DNA from: Heterohyrax brucei
Lineage: Eukaryota; Chordata; Mammalia; Hyracoidea; Procaviidae
Assembly (NCBI GenBank): GCA_028571685.1
Contig: CM053141.1
Location: forward strand, 137,606,833-137,670,832
Reading direction: 5' to 3'
Length of the DNA stretch: 64,000 bases
The notes beneath the pieces were generated by a model, which worked only from the letters and a program-made list of their open reading frames with translations, made no database searches and was not told the origin of the DNA. Below are positions 35,310-47,263 of the stretch, piece after piece (position 1 is the stretch's first letter; every line of letters begins with the position of its first letter). The position numbers and the translations under genes were made by a program.

Positions 35310-36470
35310 ATGCTAAAATATGCACGGAATTGAAGACATTATGCTGAGTGAAATGAGTTAATCACAAAAAGACAAATATCATTAAGCCTCACTTATATAA
35401 AATTTATATAAAAAGCAAAACAAATGTAGAGGTATCAAAGCTTATTAATAGTTTCTAGGGGTAGGAAGGACAGACAAGTGGCAGTTATTAATTATAGAGT
35501 TCAGTGCTAAATAATGATAGGTTACATAGCCAATTACTACAAGTGCTGTCAATAAGTTGCATAGCTGCAAAAAGGAAAGTAGAATTTGTGAACATCGTGT
35601 GATAAAAATACTTAGAACAATGACACGCACCAAAAAGCATAGCTGCTAAGACTGTTTATGTATAATCAAACACCTCATGGGATTTAGTTCCTTGGTTTGG
35701 AGGCTTAGGGTCATTGTTTCATGGAACATCCTGATTAACTGGTTTAACAATCAGTTTGGTGATTCAGTTCTACCTCCTAGTTCACTGTGTAGTTCCTGGG
35801 TCTCAAAGGCTTGTAAAGAGCCCCACAAGACAGAACAATTGGTCTCTATTCACCTGGAGCAGCAGCAGAAGAGCGAGCCAGGAACAGAGGAGGGAATGGA
35901 ATGTGTGGTTACCTGCCTCCATGGTCAACTGCCATCTTTGACACGATACCTGAAGAACTGAGCAGGACCTGGCTATCGTTACCGGACATTTTGATCAAAA
36001 GATTCTTTAGAAAAATCCTTATCAAAAGGGGAACGCAGAATAGAATTTCAACTTCTCACAGACTCCAGGCTTCCTAGAGCCACAGAGGGTGAATGAACCC
36101 TGAGATCACTGCTTTAGATAATCTTTAAACCTTAATCAGAATATATTCCCTGAAATCTTCTTAACGCCAAATGATAGTTTAGCTTAACTGCTAAAAAATA
36201 GTCTGCCTTGAACATAAAGCTTTTTTAGAAACTAAGTGGTATCAGACTGACACTAACTTGAAAGATTAGATAGGAACCTGGGGCGGGGGGGGCAGTGAAT
36301 TTATGCTAACGAGGAGCAACAGCTCAGAAAAGGAGGATGAGAATCCTTTTACAGCTCAAAGAGCGTAGTCAGTGTTACTGAACTGTACATGTTGAAATCC
36401 TTGAACTGCTTGTTGTTTCAGTGAGTAAATCCTCAACAAAAAGATGAATAAAAATTTTGAAAGTGATAGG
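35310..36470 (+). mobile_element. L1 3' end with long 3' UTR
   Basis: It starts with the conserved end of L1 ORF2 ('acattatgctgagtgaaatg', 35336) and runs on without an obvious break through more than 800 bases of 3' UTR. The UTR includes 'tcctgggtctcaaaggcttg' (35793) and a poly(A) signal in 'gatgaataaaaattttg' (36443). The UTR segment at 35790-35880 resembles the recurring 'gggtcttaaaagct' units found from 43 kb on. That resemblance is my main reason for calling those units L1 3'-UTR fragments. The 94- and 61-codon frames at 35677-35961 fall in this UTR. Confidence 0.7.
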
Positions 36471-36957
36471 AAGTTGGTTAATAGAGGTTTGGGGGAGGAA
36501 TATGTAAAACAGCCTAGAAATGGAAATATTCTCATTTATTGAACACATATCACACAGCCATCACTAAAGAGGATGCACCCAATAAACAGGTAGATAATTC
36601 CTACTGTGAATGTAAGTTCACATTTTAACACATTTCTTGCTAAATGTATTAAAAGGAAATAGTCATGCTGGCAAGAGCCTATACTCAGCACTTGGACCTT
36701 CTTTCACTAAACCTAACCTGGCTAATGTTTGTTTCACTTGCTAATGACAGAGACCAATCCTGCATCTCAGGAGGCTGACAGATGACATGTGTGGCCAGTC
36801 AATTCCACCGTACCATTTCCATTATAGGGAAGTAGCCATTTTCCTTATTAGAAATTATTCTTATTATAAATTATGATAAGTAATAGCATTCATAAACTAA
36901 TAAATGGTAGTTCAAGAAATACTTTATTCTGGAAAAGAAACACATTACCAATTTCCT
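36471..36957. other. Unassigned DNA
   Basis: Nothing recognised apart from its place between the L1 3' end and an antisense SINE. Confidence 0.5.
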
Positions 36958-37140
36958 GTTGTCGCTGTTGGTTGCTTTCTAGTCAATTTCTACTCATGGG
37001 TACCCCATGTATTACAGAGCAGAACGGCTCCATGAGGTTTTCTTGGCCATAGTCTTTATGGAAGCAGACTGCCAGGGCTTTGCTTTCCTAATACCACTGG
37101 GTGAGTTTGAATCACCAATGTCTGGGCTAGCAGCTAAGTG
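36958..37140 (-). mobile_element. AfroSINE, antisense, diverged
   Basis: The reversed tail is decayed ('tctactcatgggtaccccat', about 36988). The body 'ccatagtctttatggaagca' (about 37048) and the head remnant 'ctagcagctaagtg' remain. Confidence 0.8.
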
Positions 37141-37350
37141 TAAATTGAGCAGACCTGACAGCAGTAGGTAGGTCAGTTTCAAAAGAGATTAGCTTAAGAT
37201 AGACCCTACACAAATACTGCCTCATTAGTACAACAAAGGAAATACATTCTCAAATGAGATTATAACACAAGTTATACAGGTTTATCAGTTATAACACATA
37301 TTTTTGAGGAATACCATCCAAGTCATAACATCTACTTTATCATAAGACCA
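37141..37350. other. Spacer between two antisense SINEs
   Basis: Nothing recognised. Confidence 0.45.
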
Positions 37351-37506
37351 AAAACCCATTGCCATTGAGTCAGTCCTGACCTGTAGCGACCCTACAGGAC
37401 AGAGTAGAACTGCCCCATAGAGTTTCCAAGGAGTACCTGGTGGATGTGAACTGCCAACCTTTTGGTTAGCAGCCATAGCACTTGATTACTATGCCACCAG
37501 GGTTTC
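37351..37506 (-). mobile_element. AfroSINE, antisense, well preserved
   Basis: One of the best-kept short-form copies in the window. It has the reversed tail 'cctgtagcgaccctacagga' (37380), the body 'ctgccccatagagtttccaa' (37410) and the head 'ttggttagcagccatagc' through 'tgccaccagggttt' (about 37460-37505), which holds the A- and B-box complements. Confidence 0.92.
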
Positions 37507-37874
37507 TGTATCATACCGTACCACATGAAACATTTTTATGGATGTTTCATAAGCAACAATCTATTCACTTCTCAAACTAGATCATTTCCGATTTTTAAAA
37601 TTCTAAATGTTAGCTAACATTCTAGCAAATGATTATTTTTCATATTTTGTATGGATTCACAAGCTAAATTTTATAAGTGAGGCTTCCAAGTTAAGGAGTT
37701 TGAATATTCTTAGGGCTTCTGATATTTTTAAACTGTATTCAGTGTATATCATATATATATGGAATACATAATAGTGTCACTTATGCACATCCTCACCAAT
37801 GTTACATAATTTTTTTCAGTGTTCACAACTTGATGTAAGGAAAGACATACTGGGTTTCATTTGTTTTTAAACAT
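37507..37874. other. Unassigned DNA
   Basis: AT-rich, with an (at)n stretch near 37750-37760. Nothing recognised. Confidence 0.5.
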
Positions 37875-38345
37875 TGTCTTAGGTATATGGTACTGTACTA
37901 ACAGAAATACAACATGTGGATGGCTTTAATAAAAGTTTATTCTTACAAAGCCGAGTAGCTACAAGCCCAAATTCAGGGTGCCGGCTGCTGGTGAAGGCTC
38001 TCTCTGCTGGCTCTGTAGGAAGCTCCTTGCGTTGCACCAGTCTTTCTTCCATGTGGGAGTATCTATCGCAGGAATCTCAGGTCAAAAGGATGCCATCTGC
38101 TCCCAGTGTTTCTTTCTTGATGATGTGAGGTCCCCAACTCTCTGCTTGCTTCCCTTTTATCTCTTCTAGGATAAAAAGTGGTACAAGCCACACTCCAAGG
38201 ACACTCCCTTATTAAAGATGTTATGGTCCCACTCTAATTCTCGCTAACATAATCGAATATATTAACCACAGGCAGAGATCAGAATCTGTAAGATAGGGAA
38301 ATCACAAAATGGGCGGCAATCACACTACACTGGGAATCATGGCCC
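37875..38345 (-). mobile_element. Older copy of the MaLR-like LTR, 3'-edge on left
   Basis: It can be aligned by eye along most of its length with the younger LTR at 46,968: 'gtggatggctttaataaaag' (37916), 'aattcagggtgccggctgct' (37970), 'ctgctcccagtgtttctttc' (about 38097), 'cactctaattctcgctaac' and 'actgggaatcatggccc' (about 38329). The last about 60 bases of the LTR are missing. The LTR reads on the minus strand. Clearly older than the 46,968 and 63,766 copies. Confidence 0.82.
38152..38160 (-). promoter_or_regulatory. TATA-like box in old LTR
   Basis: On the minus strand the sequence reads ataaaaggg, at the same LTR position as aataaaagg in the younger LTR (47255-47263). Conservation of position in two copies supports it as the LTR core promoter motif. 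No evidence of present activity. Confidence 0.45.
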
Positions 38346-38412
38346 AAAGTTTATTCTTACAAAGCCTAGTAGCTACAAGCTCAAATTCAGGGTGCCAACT
38401 CCAAGTGGAGGC
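38346..38412 (-). repeat. Duplicated 67-bp LTR segment
   Basis: This segment repeats 37932-37998 of the adjacent LTR. The first 51 bases differ at only two positions, and both copies share bases that the younger LTRs lack. It follows the broken LTR end directly, so it is either a local duplication or a chimera of two related LTRs. Confidence 0.8.
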
Positions 38413-39454
38413 TTAGTCAAACAAATGTTCTTAGAAAGGTTTCACTTGCACTATTAATTTTCTTATTGCTGGTAATAATCCTTTTAAATGATATCTATGA
38501 TTACTTCTTCTGATTGGCAAATACATGATCAGTGTGGGAATTTGGGAAAAGTTAATAAAAGTTTTCTTAACTGACATCCATTTAAAAGACTTTCTAGATT
38601 AATCAACACTTTGCATTTTCTCTGTAAAACGTACTGATTAATACTCAGGGGACACACAGTTTGCCTGCAGCTGGTGAGCCTTTTTCAGTGTGTTTGCAAT
38701 ATCTCCTCTCATAGGTTGATTTGTATGCTTACCAAGAGTGAGGTAGGATGTTTATTCACAACCTCATTTATGCCAGTTGTACCTATTAATGTTTATAAAG
38801 TATAATTAAATGTTACATTCTTCAGGAAAATATGAGCATGAAAAGAAAAAGAGCTATTTACTCTCCAAAAAATAATGTGAATTCTTCAGAAAGAATTATT
38901 CAAAGGGAATTAAAATTTTCTATGGAATAGGGTGTGGACATAACAATCTGTATTCAGATCATTTCCATACTCTTTAAATATTTGCTAAAGTAAGAAAAAT
39001 GAGGATAGTTTATTTTCACACACACACAAAAAAATGTGGAACTCCAATTAGCAGAACTTTACTCAAAAAAGCCTGTATCCTACAACAAAATCCAGAAATT
39101 AAACGAACATTTATATGCTTAAAGTTAAAATGTTTAGGCTAAGCATGTCTTTTTCTTTTGGCTCTCTGCTTTGACAGAATGTAAATTAACTGGTCGACTA
39201 TCTATCATAATCATGTTGACTGATAATCGCTCGAAATCGTACCAGTTCTGTTACTCAGCAATGTTAATCATAATTGTGAACACTGCAGCATCTTTCCCCT
39301 AGTCTTTTTCTTTCCATCTATTTTATATAGATGTGTAGATTGTACAGTACACATAACTTTGTAGCACTCTTATTTACTGACAGTATAGCAAGCTTTTCCC
39401 AAACATAAATCATTTTTCTCTTTCCCAAATCTACTTTTAGTTTTATAGTGTCAT
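38413..39454. other. Unassigned DNA, possible single-copy sequence
   Basis: No gene or repeat family recognised in about 1 kb. Contains a short CA stretch near 39018-39028. Confidence 0.5.
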
Positions 39455-40190
39455 ATTATTTTAATATTTCATACACAATAAAATGCACAGCTAAGTGACT
39501 TACCATTTTTATATACTAAGTACTAAAAATGCAAATCAAAATACAGAACATAACCATTATTGCCCCAGCAAGTTTCCTGATGCCCCTTTCCAGTCAATGA
39601 CCACCACTACCCTGAGAGTCATCAACCTTCTGATTTTTATTACCATAAGAACTTGCACTTGCACTTGGATTTCATATTAATGGAATCATATACCATGATG
39701 CCTCTGTGTCTGGATTCTTTAAGTCATCGTAATGTTTTTAAGGTTCATTCATGTTATTGCATGTCAACAGTCCATTTTTTTAATTGATGACTAGTATTTC
39801 ACTGCATGAGTAAACCACCATTAATTTACACTTTCTCCTTTCATTTATTTCTATTTTTTTTGGCTATAATGAATAAGGCTGTATGAATATTCTTATATAA
39901 GTCATTTTGTGGATATGTTTTCAGTTTTGTGTTATGGAATGGATGCATGTTTCCCTTTAAAAAGCCCTACCAAACAGCTTTTCAAAGGACTTACATCATT
40001 TTAGATCCCTACCAATAAAGTGTGAGAGTTTTCATTGCTTCTGGTCCTCATCAACCTTGAGTATTCTCAGTATTTTTCAATTTTATCCATTATTTTGCAT
40101 ATGAAATACCTTGTTAAGTATCTTGTTATAATTTTAATCTGCACTTCACTGACAAGTGAATAATGATGTTGAGCATCTATTCATGTTCCC
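39455..40190 (-). mobile_element. Old L1 3' region, antisense
   Basis: The plus strand shows the complement of the L1 3' end in order: 'acacaataaaatgcacagc' (39473), 'ttaatggaatcatataccat' (39677), 'ttttaaggttcattcatgtt' (39736) and 'ggctataatgaataaggctg' (39862). It continues into ORF2-like sequence to about 40190. No intact frame. Confidence 0.8.
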
Positions 40191-40397
40191 TGAACACTAT
40201 CTTCAACTTCTGAGTTTATCCTATGATGTGGACATACCATATTCACCTTCTCAGCTAGGTGTTTTATTTCAACTTTACCTAAAGTCTCCCTAATATCTTC
40301 TTTCAAATAGTATGTATTATCTTAAGTTATTTTTATATCTATCTACTTACTTACATGTAGTTATGTTTATTTTCATATTTATTAATATTTAAGTGTC

Positions 40398-40505
40398 ACG
40401 AAATTAGGAACTTAGCCTGTCTTATTCACCACTATGTTCCCAATGTGAAGATCAGTGAATGACACAGTGTTAACTCAATATTTATTGAATGAATATTTAC
40501 CAATA
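40398..40505 (-). mobile_element. L2-like LINE fragment, antisense
   Basis: 'gcctgtcttattcaccacta' (40416), 'gacacagtgttaactcaata' (40460) and 'tttattgaatgaatattt' are the decayed reverse complement of the L2 segment containing 'attcaacaaatatttattga'. Confidence 0.6.
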
Positions 40506-41334
40506 AAATATTTTTATCTAATATTTCCTGACTCCCTTTTTCAAAAATACTCCCACACGTAAAACTACCTTCTTGCATGCACTTGAGTAAAATAAGCATT
40601 CTGTATTTAGATTTTCATAGGGCAACGACATAGCAGAAATACAGAAGAAAGTCTTTCTGGCTTTTACATTTCAAGGTAGATATTTTAAAAATATTTATAT
40701 AGAAAGATTGAAAGTTAGTCTTTCTATTAGTGCTCCCTATTGCTATTTATCAAGACAGTTTAAAACCACAGGCTTGAATCACTAATTCTACAGAAAGGGA
40801 ACAGTAGTAGACAGTCTTCTCAGCCGAAATAATTACTATTTTGAATTTAAGAGAACAGTAGTGTTGGAGACAAATTAAGAAACAGTGGTGGAGTAAAGCA
40901 CAGAACCAGAACAACAGACCAAAACAGTAAGGAAACCCTGTTAAGACCTGGAAATCTGGACTCACTAAAATTCCACTCATTTGTGGACGAGTGGTCACTC
41001 TAATGCCACATAATTCAGCAATGCTGAACTTTCTAATTCTAATCAGCTTTAAATAAGTATTCCATGAGTAAACATCACAGAGGTGACTTATTACATTATT
41101 TGTCTTTCTATATCTGGATGGTTTTTCCTTCAAAAAGAACATTTCGAGATCTATCCTAAAATACAACACTGTTACTGATAGGATAATATCCATACACCTG
41201 CAAGGATGGTCAATTGATAAAATTATTATTCAAATTTATATAATGACTGGTACTGCCAAAAATGAAGAAATTGTAATTTTTACCAACTTCTGAAGTCTGA
41301 AATTGATCACACATGCCATCAAAATGGATTAATA
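40506..41334. other. Unassigned DNA
   Basis: The longest ATG-initiated frame in the window (147 codons, minus, 40750-41193) is here. Its product is Cys/Phe/Leu-rich with no recognised domain and no homology I recall. One stretch that free of stops is expected somewhere in six frames of 64 kb, so I do not call a gene. Confidence 0.45.
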
Positions 41335-43604
41335 ATTACTGGTGATTGGAGTTCAAAAGTTGCAAAGAAAGAAGAAGGACCAGTAATTGGAAAATATGGT
41401 CTCGTGACAGAAAAAAAGGCCAGAAATTAGACGGCAGAATTTTCCAAGACCACTGACATATTCATTGCAAATACCTTTTTTAAACAATACAAGTAGTAAC
41501 TGTACACATGTGCCATGCCTGACAGAATACACAGAAATCAAATGACTATCAGTGCAGAAGCTTAATACCATCAGTCAGAACAAGACTAGGGCTAACTGTA
41601 GAACAGACCGTCAGTTGCTCCTACACAAGTTCAAACTGAAGTTGAAGAAAATTCAAACAAGTCCACGAGAGCCAAAGTACAACCTTGAGTATATCTCATC
41701 TGAATTTAGAGACCATCTCAAGAATACATACGATGCACTGAACATTAATGACTGAAGGCCATTTGTGACTGAAGGCAATTTAAAAGACAGAAGGAAAGAT
41801 CAAAATCAATGTCAGAAGAGACTCTGAAAATTAACCTTGAATGTAGAGTAGCTAAAGCAAAAAGAAGTAGCAATGAAATAAAAGAACTGAATATTTCAAA
41901 GGGTAGCTGAAGAAGACAACATAAAGCACTATAAAGAAAGGTGCAAAGACCTGGACTTAGAAAGTGAAAAGGGAGGAACACACTCAGCATTTCTCAAGTC
42001 AAAAACACTGAAGAAAAAATTCAAGCCTTAAGTTGCAATACTGATGGACTCTATGGGCAAAACATTGAATGATGCAAGAAGCATCAAAAGAAGGAATACA
42101 TCAAGCCACTGTTCCAGAAGGAGCTGGTCAATGCTCAGTCATTTCAGGAGGTAGTGCATTACCAACAACAGATAGTGCTGATGGAAGAATCTAAGAATCT
42201 AAGCTACACTGGCAGAAACAAAGCTCTGAGAATTGACAGAATATCAATTGATATGTTTCAACTAACGGATACAACAACGGAAGTCCTCACTTGAGTACAC
42301 CATGAAATTAGGAAGAGAACTATCTGGACAGTCAACTTAAAGAGATCCATATCTATGTCCATTCTGAGTAAAAGTACACAACAGAATGGGGAAATTATAA
42401 AACCATGCAATTAATATGATAGGCAAGCAAAATTTTGCTGAAGATAATTCAAAAACAACTGCACCAGTACATCAACAGAGAAGTCCTAGAAATTCAAGCT
42501 GAAATAAGAAGGGGATGTGGAACGAGGGATGTCACTGCTGATGTCAGATGAACCAAAAAGATGTTTACCTGTGACTTAGTAACTATGCAAAAGCATTCTG
42601 ACTGTGTGGATCTTAATGAATTCTGGAAAACATCATAAAGAATGGCATCATGGATTGAAATGTGCCCCCCCCCACAAATACAGGTTAAAATTTGGCTGAC
42701 ACATGATTCCCAGTATTATGCAATTACCCTCATTTTGTGATTTTCCTATGCTGTAAATCCTACTCTCTTCCTGCTGTTAATAAGACTGCATTATGTGTGA
42801 GAAAATTATGGTGCCACTGTAACACCCTTACTAAGAGAGTTCCCCAGGAGGGTGGCTTGCACCACCTTTTATTTTATTAGAGGTTGAAAAAAAAAACGGA
42901 AGCATGCAGAGAATAGAGGGACCTCATACTACCAATAAGCAACGATAGGAATAGAGCACATCCTTTGGAAAGGACCCGTGGTCTCTGTACTTTAGAAACT
43001 GCCAGTTCAGGGAAAGATTGACAAGAACTTTCCCATAGAGCCAGGAGAAGAAACCTTCCCCTGGAACTGATGCCCTAGATTTTACTGGACTGTTTAAGAA
43101 CAAATCTTTCTCTGTTAAAACCTTCCACTCGTGGTATTTCTGCTAGAACAATACTAGAAGACTAAAGCAAATGGAAATTTCACAACACTTAACTGTAATC
43201 AGGCAGAACCTATACCTAAGCAAAGAGGTAGTCATTCAAACAGAACAAGGGGATACAATGTCATTAAAAACTCAGAAAATGTGTGCATTAAGGCTGCACC
43301 CTTCACTCTGATAATTCAGTCTATATGCTGAGTAAATAATCTGAGAAGCTGGAGTAGATGAAAAATAATATCACATCAGGATTGGAGAAAGATTCATTAA
43401 CAACTTGTCATACACAGTTGATACAATCTTGCTTCATGAAAATGAAGAGGACTTAAAGCACTTACTGATGAAAATCAAAGATCACAGCCTTTCATACAGA
43501 TTACACCTGAACATAAAGAAAACTAAAGTCCTCAAAACTAGACCAATAAGCAACATCACAATAAATGGATTAAGAAAATGAAGCTGTCAAGGATTTCACT
43601 TTAC
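41335..43604 (+). pseudogene. Degraded BovB/RTE LINE (endonuclease/RT remnant)
   Basis: RTE-clade LINE protein remnants are visible. The residues 'KLKLKKIQTSPREPKYNLEY' (about 41629-41688) and 'FRDHLKNTYDALN' fit the endonuclease-to-RT linker of mammalian RTE/BovB. Nucleotide motifs such as 'ttgctgaagataattcaaaa' (42436) and 'gagaagctggagtagatg' (about 43342) follow the RT region. Many stops and frameshifts, a 5' truncation inside the endonuclease part and loss of the C-terminal part after about 43604 make it dead. An LTR splits it at 42,646. A full RTE protein is about 1,000 residues. Confidence 0.88.
42641..43174 (+). mobile_element. MLT1-type solo LTR nested in RTE
   Basis: The LTR (42646-43169, 524 bp) is flanked by a perfect 5-bp target duplication aatgg (42641-42645 and 43170-43174), as expected for ERVL/MaLR integration. 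The left edge 'catcatggattgaaatgtg' and right edge 'agaagactaaagca' match the copy at 30,414. RTE sequence resumes after the repeat, so the LTR is younger than this RTE. A C9 run lies at 42665-42673. Confidence 0.9.
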
Positions 43605-44283
43605 TTTGAGGGCGAAGGTGGTTCTAAAAGCTGGCACATGGCCATTTAAGAAGCTACAATTGATCTTAATCCATGTGAAGCAAAAGAGAATGAAGAACAG
43701 CAAGGACACAAGGAAAATACAGGCCCAAGAGACAGAAACGGCTGCGAAAACCTAAGTCTACATCAACATGAAACTGGAAGAACTAGATGGCACCCAGCTA
43801 CCACTGATGACTCCCCCTACAGGAAATTAAACAATGATTTCCCGAGCGGTCAGGAGGAAGGTAGGGTGCAGAACTTAAACTCTAGTAAAAACACCAGACT
43901 TGATAGTCTGAGAGACTGGAAGATCCCCAAAAGTCATGACCCCAAGACACTCAGTTAGCCTAGAACTGAAACCATTCCAGAAGCCAACTCCTCAGACAAA
44001 GATTGAACTGGTCAATAAAGCATAAAATGATATTGGTGAAGAGTGTGCTTCTTGGCTTGTGTAGACACAGGAGACTGACTGAGCAGCTCCTATCTGGCAG
44101 TGAGATGAAAAGAAAAAAGGGGACAAGACCTGGCTGAATGGACATGAGAAATTTAGGGTGGAGAACAGAAGTATGCTGTCATGAGGAGAGCAGCTAGAGT
44201 TACATAACAAAGTGTAAGTTTTTGTATGACAGACTAAGTCAAATTGTAAGCTTTCACTAAAAGCAGAATAAATAAAAATACAT
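43605..44283 (+). mobile_element. L1 3'-UTR fragment
   Basis: It shares with four other copies in the window the ordered motifs 'ttctaaaagctggcacatgg' (43621), 'ggaagaactagatggcaccc' (43777), 'gactggaagatccccaaaag' (43914), and an end with 'gtaagctttcactaaaag' before an A-rich AATAAA tail (about 44246-44280). I interpret the family as the long 3' UTR of an afrotherian L1. It abuts the RTE on the left and L1 ORF2 on the right. An alternative is an RTE-linked tail. Confidence 0.65.
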
Positions 44284-46291
44284 ACACCCAATGGCATGGC
44301 TCCAAAATACGTAAAACAACCTCTAACTGTACTGAAAGAGACTAGATAGTTCCACAGTGACAATAGGACACTTTACCACTTTCAGTGGAGGCCAAAACTA
44401 GAAAGAAACTTAACAAACACACAGAAGACCTAAATGATGCAATAACGCACATATATACAACACTTCACTCAAAGGCAGCAAAGTATATATTCTTTCCAGC
44501 ATGAGTCATTCTCCAGAATAAAACACATTTTAGTCCACAAAGAAAGATTCAATAAAATCCAAAACAAGTAATACAAAGCATTTTCTCTGATTACAATGCT
44601 ATGAAAGCAAGGATCAATCACAGGAAGAAAAAGGGAAAAAAAAAAAATCAAATACATGGAAATTGAATAATAGCTTGTTTAAAAATCTAAGATGAAATAA
44701 AAAAATTCTTAAAATCAAATGAGAATGAAAACTCGACATTCTAAAACCTTTGGACACCATTAAAGTGTTCAGAAGTCAATTTATTGCAATAAATGCATAC
44801 ATCAAAGAAGAAAAAAAGGGCCCAAATCAAAACGTTAATCTTACAACCCAAACAAAGAAAAAGAGACCAACAAAAGAAAACCACAGTCACCAGAAGAAAA
44901 CACTACAGATTAGAGCAGAAATACATGAAAAGGAACAGAAGAACAAGAGAAAGAAACAATAAGACTCTACCTAGGAAAAAAGAAAAGAAACAATAAGACT
45001 AGAAGTGTTGATCCTTTGAAAGGATCAATAAAAACAACAAACCAAGTTTGCCAAATTGACCAAAAAAAGAAAAATACGAGAAGCAAATAACCCAAAGAAA
45101 TGAGATGGGGGACATTAAAACACAACCAAATGAAATAAGAAGGATCATAACAGATTACTATGAAAAATTATATTCCTACAAATTTGAAAGCCTAGAAGAA
45201 ATGGGCAAATTTCTAGAAACACACTACTACCTAAACTAATACAAAGTGGGCTAGAAAAACTGAATAGACCCACACAAAAGAGGAGATTGAAGCAATAAAA
45301 GGAACTTTCAACAAAAAAAACTCTGACCCAGATAGCTTCATTGGAGAATTATGCCAAACATACAGAGAACAGTTTATATCAGTACTACTCAAATTATTTC
45401 AGTACACAGAAAAGGAAGAAATACTCCCAAATTCAATCTATGAAGCCAGTATAACCTTTTTCACACAAAGCCAGGCCAGGCAAAAATACCACCATCTCCC
45501 CAATAAAAAGAAAGAAAATTACAAATCATGAGCATTAACACAAAAATTCTCAACAAAATTCTAGCTAATATAATTTAACAGCACATCAAAAAAAAATCCA
45601 TCATGACCAAGGTCAACTTGACAGCAAGTATGCAAAGCTGAGTCAATATTAGAAAATCGATCAATGCAATCTACCACGTAAATGCAAGAATGGTCATCTC
45701 TGTTGATATAGAAAAGCCATTTAAGTCAGTCCAATACGTGCTTATGATAAAAACTATCAGCAAAATGAGACTAGACGAGAAATTTCTCAACATAATAAAG
45801 GACATTTATACAAAAGCAACAGCCAACATTATTCTCCCCTAAGAGAAGCTGAAGACATTCCCCCTAGAACAGGAATGAGACAAGGATGACCTTTATTACC
45901 TCTTTAAACAGCATTGCACTAGAAGTCTTTGCAAGACCAATTCAGGCAAGAAAAGGAAATAAAGAGCATTTAAATTGGTATCTATTTGCAGAAGAATATG
46001 ATCCAATACACAGGAAATCTCAAAGTTCCCACAGGAACGCTACTGTAGCTAGTAGAAGAATTCAGCAAAGTAACTGAATACAAGATCACCACACAAAAAT
46101 CAGTTGATACTTTCTATATCAACACAGAGAACTTCAAATAGGAAATCAGAACAACAATACCATTTACAATAACTACCCAAAAGGTGAAATATTAGGAATA
46201 AATCTAACTGGGGATTTAAAAGACCTACACAAATCAAACTACAAAACACAACTGAAAGAAACCAAGAGAACCTTAAAAAGAAAGAAAGAAA

Positions 46292-46338
46292 AAAACCATT
46301 GCCACTGAGGCAATTCCAACTACAGCAACCCTATAAAA
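46292..46338 (-). mobile_element. AfroSINE tail fragment in L1
   Basis: 'accattgccactgaggcaat' and 'acagcaaccctataaaagag' are a reversed AfroSINE tail after an A/G-rich run. L1 ORF2 sequence continues on both sides. Confidence 0.75.
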
Positions 46339-47033
46339 GAGACCTATATAAATGGAAAAACATATGACCCTCATGGATAGGACATCACAACATTGTGTAA
46401 ATGTGAAAACTACCCAGAGTAATCTATAGCTATAATACCAATTCAACTCCCAACAGCATTTTTTAATGAGATTGAAAAGTTGAAAAACAACTTTATATGG
46501 AAAGGAAAGAGGCATTATTGAAAAAAAACAAAGCAGGAGTCCTCATACTATCTGATCTCAGAACCTACTTACAGTAACAGTAGTCAAACAGCCTGCTACA
46601 GGTACAATGCCAGATACATAGACCAATGGAACAGAAATGAGACCCTAGACATAAACCAATTCATCGGTGGAAAGCTGATGTTTGAAAAAGGGTCAAAGTC
46701 CATCAAATGAGGACGAGACAGTCTCCAACAAACGGTGCTGGCAAAACCGTATGTCTGTCTTTAGAAGAATGAAACAGGATCCATACCACATATCACACAC
46801 AAAACTTAACCCAAAATGGATCAAAAACCTAAATATAAAACCTAAGCAATAAAGATCACGGAAGAAAAAAATAGGGAAAACACTAGGGATCCCAACATGT
46901 GGCATTAATACCAAACATAACTAAAACTGCATAGACAGCAGAAGGTGAACTAGATAAATTGGACCTCTGTTTTAGTCAGCTAGGGCTGCTCTAACAGAAA
47001 TACCACAGAGTGGATGGCTTTAACAAAGAAAGA

Positions 47034-47039
47034 TTTATT
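47034..47039 (-). promoter_or_regulatory. LTR poly(A) signal (minus strand AATAAA)
   Basis: The plus-strand TTTATT reads AATAAA on the LTR's own strand, about 70 bases from its 3' edge. The same motif recurs in the copies at 37,875 and 63,766. Confidence 0.65.
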
Positions 47040-47254
47040 CTTACACAGTCCGGTAGGTTGCAAGTCCATATTCAGGGTGTCCGCTCCAGGGAAAGACTTT
47101 CCCCTTGACGGCTCTGGAGGAAAGTCCGGTATTGCATCAGTCATTGTCCAGGGAGCGTCCTCACACAAGAACCTCTGGTCTGAAGGACGCGTTCTGCTCC
47201 CGGTGCTGCTCGCTTGATGGTAGGGAGGTTCTCAAATTGTCCTTGGTTCTTTTT

Positions 47255-47263
47255 CCTTTTATT
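47255..47263 (-). promoter_or_regulatory. TATA-like box of the young LTR
   Basis: It reads aataaaagg on the minus strand in mid-LTR, upstream of the poly(A) signal as expected for a U3/R boundary. The old copy has a matching motif at 38152-38160. A transcript would run leftward from it. Confidence 0.5.

Noticed and set aside
40750..41193. 147-codon minus-strand open frame, the longest ATG-initiated frame in the window
   Set aside because: Product is Cys/Phe/Leu-rich with no domain, start context or splice signals; about one such stop-free stretch is expected in six frames of 64 kb AT-rich DNA.
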